From contig NZ_JBAWJZ010000003.1 of NCBI RefSeq assembly GCF_043876835.1, positions 62,001 through 126,000 on the forward strand: a stretch of 64,000 nucleotides of DNA, given 5' to 3'. The stretch comes from Yeosuana sp043876835. Its GTDB lineage: Bacteria; Bacteroidota; Bacteroidia; Flavobacteriales; Flavobacteriaceae. Made by a program: the position numbers and the translations under genes. Positions 8,417 through 16,957 of the stretch are shown here, one piece after another; positions within the stretch are counted from its first letter, which is position 1, and each line of letters opens with the position of its first letter. The notes below the pieces were generated by a model. The model did no database searches. It was not told the DNA's origin and saw nothing but the letters and a program-made list of their open reading frames with translations.

Positions 8417-10357
8417 TTTTCTTGATAAAAGCATCTTTAGGCTAGAGTAATCTTTTACTTCCTCAAGGATGCTTTTATTTACACCTGTTTTATTTTGCAA
8501 CGTTTTTTGCTGAAATTCTTTTACTTTCTGGTCAATTAAAAAGCATCTTAAACTAAGAATTGTTTCACTTACAAATTGAGCTATACTGTCTATCTTTTTT
8601 TTAGGATAAATATGGACACGCTCCCAATCAGCTAATGCATGCTGTTCATCTTCCATTAATATACTAGTGATTTCATTGGATATATAGGAATCAGCTGAAT
8701 TTATAAAATTGTTTAATTGGAAGTCTGGATTTTGATTAAGTGTATCAATAATAGTATAATACAATGTTTTAAATTGAGGATTTGAAAATTCCATTTCATC
8801 ATCTTGTAAATCTAAAAATATCTTTTCAAAAACTTTAGCAGTATTAATTACCGGTTCTAAAACTAATTGTCCTTGTTTGTTTTCTTTTAAAAGCAGATCT
8901 TCAAAATCTTCTGTTTTATTACCATAAAGCAATAAGGCTTCAATTATTTTACGCTCTAAAACATATTGAACATTAATCTTTTCAACTGGTTGTTGGTTTT
9001 TAATAACTTCAAAGGTTCTTTGTTCGGTTTTAAATTGTTTATTAGTCTCTTGAAATTCTTTTTTATCAATTTGAGCCAAGGTGCTAAATAAAACCTCTTC
9101 ACTTATGTCCATAATTTTTGAACACTCCTGAATATAAATTTCTTTCTTTATTCTATCAGGAATTTTAGAAATACTATTTACAATATCTCTAATAGTTTCA
9201 GCTTTTTTGATTGGGTCATTTTTAGAATCCTCATATAAAACGGATGCCTTAAACTGAATAAAATCTTTAGCATTCTCAACTAAATAAACCGATAGCTCCT
9301 CAAGGGTGTTATGTTTTGCAAAACTATCTGGATCTTCACCTTCGGGAAACGTACATACTTTTACGTTCATACCTTGTTCCAAAATCAGGTCAATTCCTCT
9401 TAATGATGCTCTCATGCCGGCAGCATCCCCATCAAATAACACCGTAATGTTTTTTGTTAAACGATTTATCAACCTAATTTGTTCTGAAGTTAGGGCTGTT
9501 CCAGAAGAAGACACTACGTTTTTTATTCCTGTTTGATGAAACTGAATAACATCGGTATAACCTTCAACCAAATAGCAATTATCTTCTTTAGCAATACTTT
9601 GCTTTGCATGATAAATTCCATACAACACATTGCTTTTATGATAAATATCGCTTTCAGGTGAATTTACATATTTAGCAGCTTTTCTATCATTTATTAAAAT
9701 CCTACCCCCAAACCCTAAAACGCGCCCACTCATACTTTTTATGGGGAACATAACACGACCCTTAAATCTATCAAAGCGTTTTTCGTCTTTAACAATGGTT
9801 AGTCCAGTTTTTTCTAAAAACTCCAATTTATAGCCTTGTTTTAAAGCTTCGTCAGTGAATGCTTGCCACTCATCAAGCGAATAACCTAAATCAAACTTTT
9901 TAATGGTTTCTTCTGTAAACCCACGTTCTTTAAAATACCCAAGTCCAATAGATTTTCCCTGGTCGGTCTTATGAAGTATATTTTGGAAATATTTATTTGC
10001 AAACTCGCTAACTAAATATAAACTTTCGCGCTCATCTTGTTGCTCCTTCTGCTCGTTAGATTGTTCTGTTTCCTCTATTTCTATATTGTATTTTTTTGCT
10101 AAATACTTTATGGCCTCAGGATAAGTAAAATGTTCGTGTTCCATTAAAAATGCAACAGCATTTCCTCCTTTTCCACTGCTAAAATCCTTCCATATTTGCT
10201 TCACAGGAGACACCATGAAACTTGGTGAACGCTCGTCGCTAAATGGGCTCAAACCTTTAAAATTAGTACCTGCTTTTTTTAGCTGAACAAAATCACCAAT
10301 GACCTCCTCAACTCGGGCGGTTTCAAAAACTAAATCAATTGTTCTTGGTGATATCAA
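8399..10357 (-). CDS. dnaG: DNA primase
   Basis: 652 residues. The order is the N-terminal zinc-binding/CHC2 region (GLSPFSDERSPSFMVSPVKQIWKDF with GKGGNAVAFLM), the catalytic core, the TOPRIM domain (LVEGYTDVIQFHQTG and VLFDGDAAGMRASLRGID, with the Glu and DxD metal residues) and a helical C-terminal region for helicase contact. The start codon is TTG at 10357: no in-frame ATG gives the family N-terminus, and MISPRTIDLVFETARVEEVIGDFV matches the expected beginning. It makes replication primers. Upstream at 10368-10390 is a small AT-rich palindrome. Confidence 0.95.
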   Translation of the reverse strand: MISPRTIDLVFETARVEEVIGDFVQLKKAGTNFKGLSPFSDERSPSFMVSPVKQIWKDFSSGKGGNAVAFLMEHEHFTYPEAIKYLAKKYNIEIEETEQSNEQKEQQDERESLYLVSEFANKYFQNILHKTDQGKSIGLGYFKERGFTEETIKKFDLGYSLDEWQAFTDEALKQGYKLEFLEKTGLTIVKDEKRFDRFKGRVMFPIKSMSGRVLGFGGRILINDRKAAKYVNSPESDIYHKSNVLYGIYHAKQSIAKEDNCYLVEGYTDVIQFHQTGIKNVVSSSGTALTSEQIRLINRLTKNITVLFDGDAAGMRASLRGIDLILEQGMNVKVCTFPEGEDPDSFAKHNTLEELSVYLVENAKDFIQFKASVLYEDSKNDPIKKAETIRDIVNSISKIPDRIKKEIYIQECSKIMDISEEVLFSTLAQIDKKEFQETNKQFKTEQRTFEVIKNQQPVEKINVQYVLERKIIEALLLYGNKTEDFEDLLLKENKQGQLVLEPVINTAKVFEKIFLDLQDDEMEFSNPQFKTLYYTIIDTLNQNPDFQLNNFINSADSYISNEITSILMEDEQHALADWERVHIYPKKKIDSIAQFVSETILSLRCFLIDQKVKEFQQKTLQNKTGVNKSILEEVKDYSSLKMLLSRKLNRAL

Positions 10358-10490
10358 TTTAAAAAAGTTACATTTAAAATGTAAATGTAATTATAAACTA
10401 TTGATTTTTGAAATTTGGATTTGTTATATAAATTAACAATCTCGTTCACCTGCACTAAACTTATTTTAATAAACTGAAAATTAGGTAATC

Positions 10491-10520
10491 AAACAAAAAA
10501 CCAAAAATGGTTTTTTGTTT
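10491..10520 (-). terminator. Rho-independent terminator after the ECF-linked outer-membrane gene
   Basis: A perfect 12-base-pair inverted repeat: AAACAAAAAACC at 10491-10502 and GGTTTTTTGTTT at 10509-10520, with a 6-base loop. It begins 7 bases after the stop of the minus-strand gene ending at 10528. The stem is mostly A-T, and the 3' arm on the minus strand supplies the U-rich tract. Confidence 0.7.
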
Positions 10521-10527
10521 GCCGCTA

Positions 10528-11610
10528 TTAATCCATATCAAACCTAATCCCAACAGAGACATTTCGTTGATTGATTGCCTGGTCTTTAAAGATGGGCGAC
10601 AAATCATATTTAACATACAAGGCTGTATCACCAAATCCAACATATCCACTTAAACCATATACTAAATTAGTAGTATTAAAGCTTTGTTTTTGTTTCTCTT
10701 TTATTGTTTCTCCATCAATGGTATATTTTAGTTTTTGCCGTGCACCTATATTAAAACCTCCATAACCGCCTAATCCAATTTTAAATTTATTAGTATTTAT
10801 ATATCTTAAACGATCCTCTCTGTCTAACTTTCTTAATGGACCAAATTCTAAATGCAATGGAAATACCAAATTTGAAACTTTGAATTTAGATTTTTTTAAA
10901 TCATTTGGAAATGTTTCAAGTTCAGTTACATCACCATTTTGTTTAAAATACTGATTATCTTGGAGGTTAAATTTATTCCATTGAAATGAAAACCCATATT
11001 TAAACCTCAAAAAAGGTGAGTTCTTTAAAATTCTCGTTTTCCAATTCCATCCTAGCTCTACAAAACCAGAACTTCCAAATTTATATGGTGAATCATCTAA
11101 TTTTTCACCATCAATTATCGCATTATTAAAACCTATTGCAAATAAAAAATCGTTTGAAGTTCTAATATCGTATTTAGGTGTTATCTTTTTTGTCTTTAAA
11201 TTAAAAGTCTTATTGCTTATATTGATTCCAAAAAGATTCTTCTTTTCTTCTTGCAATTCATAATCATCCATTTTATTCTCAAAACTATAATCATTCCTTT
11301 CCAATAGGGCTATTTTATTATCAACAATAGCCAATCTATTTTCAATGTTTAAAGCTCGTTTTTTGGCAGCTTCCATTTTTAATTCTTCAGCTTCAATAGC
11401 TGTAATTTCTCCTTTTTCTAGGCGTATAGTAATCGCTTCAACTTCTGCTTTCAAAAAATCTCGTTCTTGTATTTTTATCGTTTCCTTAAAAGCTGCAAAA
11501 GCTTCTATTCTAGTTTTGTTATTGATGTTTTGAATGGTATCTTGTGCATTGATGACTTGCACGCTTAACAATAGTGACATAAGCACTAAATACTTGGTAA
11601 TTGTTTGCAT
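10528..11610 (-). CDS. Predicted outer-membrane beta-barrel protein with a periplasmic coiled coil
   Basis: 360 residues. A Sec signal peptide (about 1-22, ending VINAQ) is followed by a charged helical region at about 30-105, rich in Glu, Lys and Ala and likely to form a coiled coil. The C-terminal ~230 residues alternate polar and aromatic residues and end in SVGIRFDMD, as outer-membrane beta-barrels do. I do not recognise a named family. It is the last gene of an ECF sigma/anti-sigma unit, so it may be the regulon target or an envelope sensor. No paralogue is in the window. Confidence 0.72.
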   Translation of the reverse strand: MQTITKYLVLMSLLLSVQVINAQDTIQNINNKTRIEAFAAFKETIKIQERDFLKAEVEAITIRLEKGEITAIEAEELKMEAAKKRALNIENRLAIVDNKIALLERNDYSFENKMDDYELQEEKKNLFGINISNKTFNLKTKKITPKYDIRTSNDFLFAIGFNNAIIDGEKLDDSPYKFGSSGFVELGWNWKTRILKNSPFLRFKYGFSFQWNKFNLQDNQYFKQNGDVTELETFPNDLKKSKFKVSNLVFPLHLEFGPLRKLDREDRLRYINTNKFKIGLGGYGGFNIGARQKLKYTIDGETIKEKQKQSFNTTNLVYGLSGYVGFGDTALYVKYDLSPIFKDQAINQRNVSVGIRFDMD

Positions 11611-11661
11611 AACTGTTCGTTTTTTGATTTAATAATATTGATGATTAATTGATGATTTTTA

Positions 11662-12423
11662 TTAATTGTTGCGTTGAGCAACGGCTGTTTTTACAATATT
11701 GAAATTAGATTTTAAAGCTTCAAATACCTTATCTCTAAAAGATTTATCTAAGTCTGCCTCTACATCTTGAAGAAGAGATTGTGCATCTACAATGCCAGTT
11801 TTTTGATTATAAAGTTTTTCTAAACTTATTTCCTTTTGAGCCTGTTGTAATAAAGCTTCCACATCTGCATCTGTGATAGACATATTATTATTTTTTAATG
11901 TTTGAACTTGAGCGATAACATCTTGAATTTTTTGATCTTCAAAACTTAATGCTTTTTGTTTTAATTCAACTGGTTTTAAATTCTTCTCTTCCAGATTGTT
12001 AGTATTTTCAGAAACTGTATTATTTGCCACTACAATTTGCTCTTTATCTTTAGAATTTACTTCATCTACAGAATTAGAATTCGCAATAACTTCTAGTTTT
12101 GGTCTTTCTAAAATTTCACTATTACCTTTTTTGTTATGATCTTCAACAATTACTTTATTCAAGTTCTTTTTATTTTCAGTTTTTGGTGTTACCACAATAA
12201 TTGGAGTATTATTTTCAGTTTTCGTCTCATTAAAAAGTTGAGACACAACTAATAAAACACCAACAATACTGGCTGCCAAACCAATGAATAAAAAGGGTTT
12301 CGTTTTACTTTGTTTAGTGGAATCCAATTTGTTTTCTAACCTGTTCCAAGCATCTTCAGATGGCTGAATAATTCTCTTTTCAAGCTTATTTTTTATCCTT
12401 TCATCAAAGTTAGTTGATGCCAT
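11662..12423 (-). CDS. Membrane-anchored protein, probable anti-sigma factor
   Basis: 253 residues: a cytosolic N-terminus of ~42 residues (FDERIKNKLEKRIIQPSEDAWNRLENKL), one membrane helix at about 43-63, and a long Asn/Glu/Lys-rich periplasmic part. The N-terminal pattern with a conserved-looking 'P-x-x-x-W' is common in Bacteroidota proteins encoded next to ECF sigma factors. It overlaps the sigma gene by 14 bases. There is no HxxxCxxC zinc motif, so it is not a ZAS-type anti-sigma factor. The role is inferred from topology and neighbours. Confidence 0.7.
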   Translation of the reverse strand: MASTNFDERIKNKLEKRIIQPSEDAWNRLENKLDSTKQSKTKPFLFIGLAASIVGVLLVVSQLFNETKTENNTPIIVVTPKTENKKNLNKVIVEDHNKKGNSEILERPKLEVIANSNSVDEVNSKDKEQIVVANNTVSENTNNLEEKNLKPVELKQKALSFEDQKIQDVIAQVQTLKNNNMSITDADVEALLQQAQKEISLEKLYNQKTGIVDAQSLLQDVEADLDKSFRDKVFEALKSNFNIVKTAVAQRNN

Positions 12424-12985
12424 AGCTTGTATTATTTAATTCGTTAATTTTTTGTTGTAGCAAATTCCTTGCTTTAAATAACTGCGATTTTGATGTACCT
12501 TCTGTTATATTAAGCATCTCTGCAATTTCATGATGTTTATACCCTTCAATAGCATACATAACAAAAACCATTTTATATCCTTCAGGAAGTTCATCAATAA
12601 ATTGTTGAATTTGTTCTACTTCAATATCTGTTTTAATATTATTGACATAATCATTCTTAAAATCAACCTCTTCAACAAGAAATTCAATATGTTTTTCTTT
12701 TCTTAAAAAGGAAATACATTCTCTCACCATAATTCGGCGGATCCACCCTTCAAAACTACCTTCTGCCCTAAAACTTTGTAAATTATTAAACACTTTTAAA
12801 AATCCGTTTAACATCACTTCTTCAGCATGGTGAAAGTCTTTTATGTAGTATCGGCAAACACTTAACATTTTTGGAGCATTCATTTTAAATAATACGTGTT
12901 GAGCTTCACGATTATTTTTGATTGCTCTTTCAATAAGAGTATTTTCATTTTTATAAAGTTGTATAACTTTCAAAAGAGATTTCAT
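12410..12985 (-). CDS. ECF-type RNA polymerase sigma-70 factor
   Basis: 191 residues with sigma region 2 (about 25-95, including HHAEEVMLNGFLKVFNNLQSF and the WIRRIMVRECISFLRK promoter-melting segment) and region 4 (about 125-180, ELPEGYKMVFVMYAIEGYKHHEIAEMLNITEGTSKSQLFKAR helix-turn-helix). Region 3 is absent, as in all ECF factors. The anti-sigma candidate is encoded downstream with a 14-base overlap. The regulon is unknown; its own promoter was not identified. Confidence 0.92.
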   Translation of the reverse strand: MKSLLKVIQLYKNENTLIERAIKNNREAQHVLFKMNAPKMLSVCRYYIKDFHHAEEVMLNGFLKVFNNLQSFRAEGSFEGWIRRIMVRECISFLRKEKHIEFLVEEVDFKNDYVNNIKTDIEVEQIQQFIDELPEGYKMVFVMYAIEGYKHHEIAEMLNITEGTSKSQLFKARNLLQQKINELNNTSYGIN

Positions 12986-13303
12986 TTTGACTTCTGTATA
13001 TATAGACGTAAATTAAATTCAAATGGTTGCCTAAAGGTTAAAAAATAAATTTAGCTTCATCTTTTTTAATAGAAATAATTAACTGACAAAGTATATACCA
13101 CAAACTTGGATTTACTTTACTTGAAAAATTACCAATCGCCATACAATAAGAAAACAATATTTTTAATTTTTTACCAATGTTTTTACTCAAAACAAAAATT
13201 ATTAATAACTAAAAACAGATTTTGATAATTTATTATTAGCAATTTAGTTAATTTAATGAAATTTATTTAACAATCCATATATTTGGTAAAATACAATATT
13301 ATC
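12986..13303. other. Divergent intergenic region between the sigma factor and the ATP-grasp gene
   Basis: About 318 AT-rich bases separate two divergent operons. The only recognisable signal is TATATTTG at 13278-13285 (TAnnTTTG), which should direct the ATP-grasp operon with a short 5' leader. I see no small ORF with coding character, no RNA gene and no strong hairpin. Confidence 0.5.
13278..13285 (+). promoter_or_regulatory. Candidate promoter -7 element for the ATP-grasp operon
   Basis: TATATTTG is an exact TAnnTTTG match ending 18 bases before the ATG at 13304. It overlaps the alternative TTG start at 13283, which supports the shorter reading frame. Confidence 0.5.
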
Positions 13304-14746
13304 ATGAGCAAGGACCACCTTTTTTCATCCTATGATCAACTCTCAAGTACTTGGGATGAGATGTTTAATACCAATACAGAGATTCGTACACAGTATGAAA
13401 CTATTATTGAATATTTAAAAAACACTTCTAAAGAAACTCTCAGCAAAAAAGAGGAACTCTCAAAACAGCTTTTTATGAGTCAAGGTGTAACTTTCACCGT
13501 TTACAGTGATAATGAAGGTATTGAGAAAATATTTCCATTTGACATTGTTCCTAGAATTATAACAGCGTCAGAATGGAATAAAATAGAAAGCGGGATTAAA
13601 CAACGTATTAAAGCTTTAAACCTATTTATTAAAGACATATATAATGAGCAGTTCATTATAAAAGATGGCATTGTTCCAGCAGATTTAATTTATTCCTGCC
13701 CAAACTATTTACGTGAAATGAAAGGTGTAAAAGTGCCTCATGATGTATATGTACATATTGCTGGAGTAGATTTAATACGTAATAACGATGGTGAGTTTTA
13801 TGTACTTGAAGATAACTTAAGAACACCTTCAGGCGTAAGTTACATGCTGGAAAACAGAGAAATATCTAAACGATTATACCCTGGGATTTTACCAAGAAAT
13901 AATGTGCGTTCGGTATCAAATTATCCTAACATGTTATATAAAAAATTACAAGAGCTTTCATATAACAGTAATCCCAACATTGTGCTTTTAACACCAGGTA
14001 TTTATAATTCTGCCTATTATGAGCATACTACTTTAGCTCGACTAATGGGAATTGAATTAGTTGAAGGAAGTGATTTGGTTGTAAAAAACCATTTTGTATA
14101 TATGAAAACCACCAATGGATTAAAACAGGTAGATGTTATTTATAGACGTGTTGACGATGATTTTTTAGATCCTCTAGAATTTAATGCTACCAGTGTTTTA
14201 GGTGTTGCTGGAATTATGGCTGCATACAGAAAAGGCAATATAAACATCATTAATGCTCCAGGAACTGGTGTTGCTGATGATAAAGCAACTTATGTTTACG
14301 TACCTGATATGATTAAATATTATTTAGGTGAAGAACCCATTTTAAAAAATATTGAAACGTATCAATTAGGAAGGCCTGTCGAATTAGATTATGTTATTAA
14401 AAACATTAAAACCATGGTTATTAAAAAGACTGATGGTAGCGGTGGTTATGGCATGTTAATGGGGCATGAAGCTACCGATGAGGAAATTAAAGATTATTTA
14501 AACAACCTAAAGAAAAAGCCCGAGAACTTTATAGCTCAGCCTATTTTAAAGCTTTCAACAGCACCTTGTTATATTGACGGCAAACTATCCCCGCGTTGTA
14601 TCGATTTAAGACCCTTTGCTTTATCTGGTAAAGATGGCATCGATATATGCCCTGGCGGACTTACTCGAGTGGCGTTAAAAAAAGGTTCGTTAGTTGTAAA
14701 TAGCTCTCAAGGGGGAGGTAGTAAAGACACATGGGTAATTCAATAA
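13304..14746 (+). CDS. Circularly permuted type 2 ATP-grasp protein
   Basis: 480 residues from ATG 13304 (a TTG 21 bases upstream lies inside a likely promoter). Recognisable segments are the IAGVDLIRNNDGEFYVLEDNLRTPSGVSYMLENR region and the C-terminal KKTDGSGGYGMLMG and DLRPFAL motifs of this permuted ATP-grasp family (formerly DUF403/404/407). Such enzymes are predicted amide or peptide ligases. It is followed 18 bases later by an alpha-E protein and then a transglutaminase-like protein, a trio proposed from comparative genomics to make and attach or remove peptide tags. Substrate is unknown; it has no signal peptide and should be cytosolic. Confidence 0.88.
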   Translation: MSKDHLFSSYDQLSSTWDEMFNTNTEIRTQYETIIEYLKNTSKETLSKKEELSKQLFMSQGVTFTVYSDNEGIEKIFPFDIVPRIITASEWNKIESGIKQRIKALNLFIKDIYNEQFIIKDGIVPADLIYSCPNYLREMKGVKVPHDVYVHIAGVDLIRNNDGEFYVLEDNLRTPSGVSYMLENREISKRLYPGILPRNNVRSVSNYPNMLYKKLQELSYNSNPNIVLLTPGIYNSAYYEHTTLARLMGIELVEGSDLVVKNHFVYMKTTNGLKQVDVIYRRVDDDFLDPLEFNATSVLGVAGIMAAYRKGNINIINAPGTGVADDKATYVYVPDMIKYYLGEEPILKNIETYQLGRPVELDYVIKNIKTMVIKKTDGSGGYGMLMGHEATDEEIKDYLNNLKKKPENFIAQPILKLSTAPCYIDGKLSPRCIDLRPFALSGKDGIDICPGGLTRVALKKGSLVVNSSQGGGSKDTWVIQ

Positions 14747-14764
14747 TTCAATAAAAAGTAGTGT

Positions 14765-15691
14765 ATGTTAAGTAGAGTAGCAAATAATCTCATTTGGATG
14801 GAACGATATATGGAGCGTGGTAATGGTATTTTAAGTTTACTAAAAGTAAATTTTTATGCCAATCAAGATTCTCCAGAATTATTCTCATGGACGCCTATTA
14901 TCCAAAATTATAATGCTTCTGGAGAAGAGTTTTATACCGAAGATGCTATTGAATGTATTGAATTTTTGGTTTTCAATTTAGGCAATCCCAATTCTATATT
15001 AAATTTAGTTACTAAAGCAAGAGAAAACGCAAGAAGTGTTCAAGAGCATATCTCAAGAGAATTATGGCTCTGCATAAACAATTATTACCTGTACTTAACT
15101 CGTAAAGATTTAATCGCCAAATTGCATGAAGAAGATCCCATTGTATTTTTAGATGAACTCAAAAAATATCATCTCATGTATTATGGAACTTGTGATATTA
15201 CCCAAGAACGTGGATCCTCATATTATTTTATTAATGTTGGTAAATTTTTGGAACGTGTAATTCAAATTTCCGATTTCACAGCCATAAAACTCATGGAAAT
15301 TGCTAAAACATCTGACAGTTTAGAACAAAGTTTTTATTGGAAAAATTTGTTGCTCTCTGTTGGTGGATACCAGTTATATTTAAAAACCCATAAATCATCG
15401 TTTCAAGAAAACCATGTAATAAGAATGATTTTTCAAGACAAGTTATTCCCACGGTCCATGTATTACTGTGTAAACAAGTTAAGCAGATATGTAAACCAAC
15501 TTATTGAAACTAATGAACTTGACAGAAATAACACAGAATTTTTATTAGGGAAACTTGAAAGCACCATAAAATATACAACTATTGAAGGCATTAATGAACA
15601 AGGACTTAACAATTTCATCTTAGGGATTAAAGAAGACATTAAAAATATCTCGTTAAGTATTAATACCGTATATTTTTCACATTCAAATTAA
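14765..15691 (+). CDS. Alpha-E domain-containing protein
   Basis: 308 residues, almost wholly alpha-helical. The opening LSRVANNLIWMERYMERGNGILSLLKVN and the following ARENARSVQEHISRELWLCINN segment are hallmarks of the alpha-E family. Alpha-E proteins have no established activity. They occur with permuted ATP-grasp enzymes and transglutaminases, either as separate genes, as here, or fused. It lies 18 bases after the ATP-grasp gene and 7 bases before the transglutaminase gene, which indicates one operon. No membrane segment is visible. Confidence 0.88.
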   Translation: MLSRVANNLIWMERYMERGNGILSLLKVNFYANQDSPELFSWTPIIQNYNASGEEFYTEDAIECIEFLVFNLGNPNSILNLVTKARENARSVQEHISRELWLCINNYYLYLTRKDLIAKLHEEDPIVFLDELKKYHLMYYGTCDITQERGSSYYFINVGKFLERVIQISDFTAIKLMEIAKTSDSLEQSFYWKNLLLSVGGYQLYLKTHKSSFQENHVIRMIFQDKLFPRSMYYCVNKLSRYVNQLIETNELDRNNTEFLLGKLESTIKYTTIEGINEQGLNNFILGIKEDIKNISLSINTVYFSHSN

Positions 15692-15698
15692 ATTTATA

Positions 15699-16655
15699 AT
15701 GGCAACATTTTATATAAAACACCTTACCCAATATAATTATAGCAGTACGGTTATTGATGCAGCAAACCAAATTAAGTTATATCCTATAAATGACAATTTT
15801 CAAAAGGTAGCCTATCAAAGAATAAACATTAACACCAATCCATTAATTGATACCTATCTTGACTTTTACAATAATGTAGTTGGCACTTTTATGATTATTG
15901 AACCTCATAGCCTTCTTGCTATTGAATCTGATATTGAGGTGATTACGTACCCAAAAATATTTCCTGAAGATTTAACTGAAGCTTCATTACAATGGGATGC
16001 CCTAAAATTACTTAAAAACAACACGTTTTATATCGATTTTTTAAAACATAAACCCTTTGGTGGCACTCAAGATATTTTAGAATGGATTAAATCAAAAGAC
16101 CTAAATACATTAACACCTTTTAAAATTTTGCTTGAACTTTGTGAATATATATATACAAATTTCAATTATATAAAAGGTGTTACCACAATTGATTCCACAA
16201 TTGATGAAATTTGGAATTTAAAATCTGGAGTTTGTCAAGATTTTACAAATATTATGTTACAAATGGTAAGAATGCTAGGAATTCCTGCCAGATATGTAAG
16301 TGGTTATATTTGTCCAAATGGTACAATTACCAGAGGCGATGGAGCAACACATGCTTGGATAGAAGCTTATATCCCGTTTTATGGTTGGCTTGGTTTTGAC
16401 CCAACAAATAACGCTATTGCAAATGAAAACCATGTACGTTTAGCGGCAGGTAGAAACTATAATGATTGTTCGCCAGTTAAAGGTGTTTTTAAAGGTAAAG
16501 TTGAAGAAGAATTGATAGTAAAAGTAAAAGTAAGCACTACTAGAGACACTATTGATCCATTACAATTTATTAGTAATAATGAAAAACCCGAAGATGTTAA
16601 TAGTTACCGTCAAAATTTAGAAATTATTCAACAACATCAGCAACAACAGCAATAA
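15699..16655 (+). CDS. Transglutaminase-like cysteine protease/amidase of the ATP-grasp cluster
   Basis: 318 residues. An N-terminal beta-rich domain with HLTQYNYSSTV is typical of this transglutaminase subfamily. The papain-like core has all catalytic residues: Cys179 (SGVCQDF), His218 (GATHAWIEAYIP) and Asp234 (GFDPTNN). The last ten residues are nearly all Gln and His, a short low-complexity tail. There is no signal peptide, so action in the cytosol is expected. In the proposed system it would hydrolyse or transfer the peptide made by the ATP-grasp enzyme. It is the third gene of the operon. Confidence 0.87.
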   Translation: MATFYIKHLTQYNYSSTVIDAANQIKLYPINDNFQKVAYQRININTNPLIDTYLDFYNNVVGTFMIIEPHSLLAIESDIEVITYPKIFPEDLTEASLQWDALKLLKNNTFYIDFLKHKPFGGTQDILEWIKSKDLNTLTPFKILLELCEYIYTNFNYIKGVTTIDSTIDEIWNLKSGVCQDFTNIMLQMVRMLGIPARYVSGYICPNGTITRGDGATHAWIEAYIPFYGWLGFDPTNNAIANENHVRLAAGRNYNDCSPVKGVFKGKVEEELIVKVKVSTTRDTIDPLQFISNNEKPEDVNSYRQNLEIIQQHQQQQQ

Positions 16656-16957
16656 AACTTGTTGTGAGCTTTAATGCCACTAAACATCTACATCTTAATT
16701 CAAGTGATTTTTAGTAAAAATTGGATTGGGAACTATTTTAATAAAGCAGAAAATTCATTGTTAAATTTAAAAAACACAAAATACAGCTTAAGCTTAACAA
16801 AAATCATAATTTATTGAATTTCAGAAATTAAAATATTTTGTAAGAATTTTATTAAATTAATTTGGCTGTTTGTCGAAAAATTAGGTTATTAATCGAATTA
16901 ATTGTAGTTTTGTTAAAAATATTTTAATTCTATTTTTTAAAGCCAAAAATATATAAA
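16656..16957. other. Intergenic region upstream of the hybrid histidine kinase
   Basis: 302 AT-rich bases with no convincing ORF, RNA gene or stable hairpin. TAGTTTTG at 16905-16912 matches TAnnTTTG and is the best promoter candidate for the kinase gene, giving a leader of about 40 bases. The rest shows nothing I can name. Confidence 0.45.
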
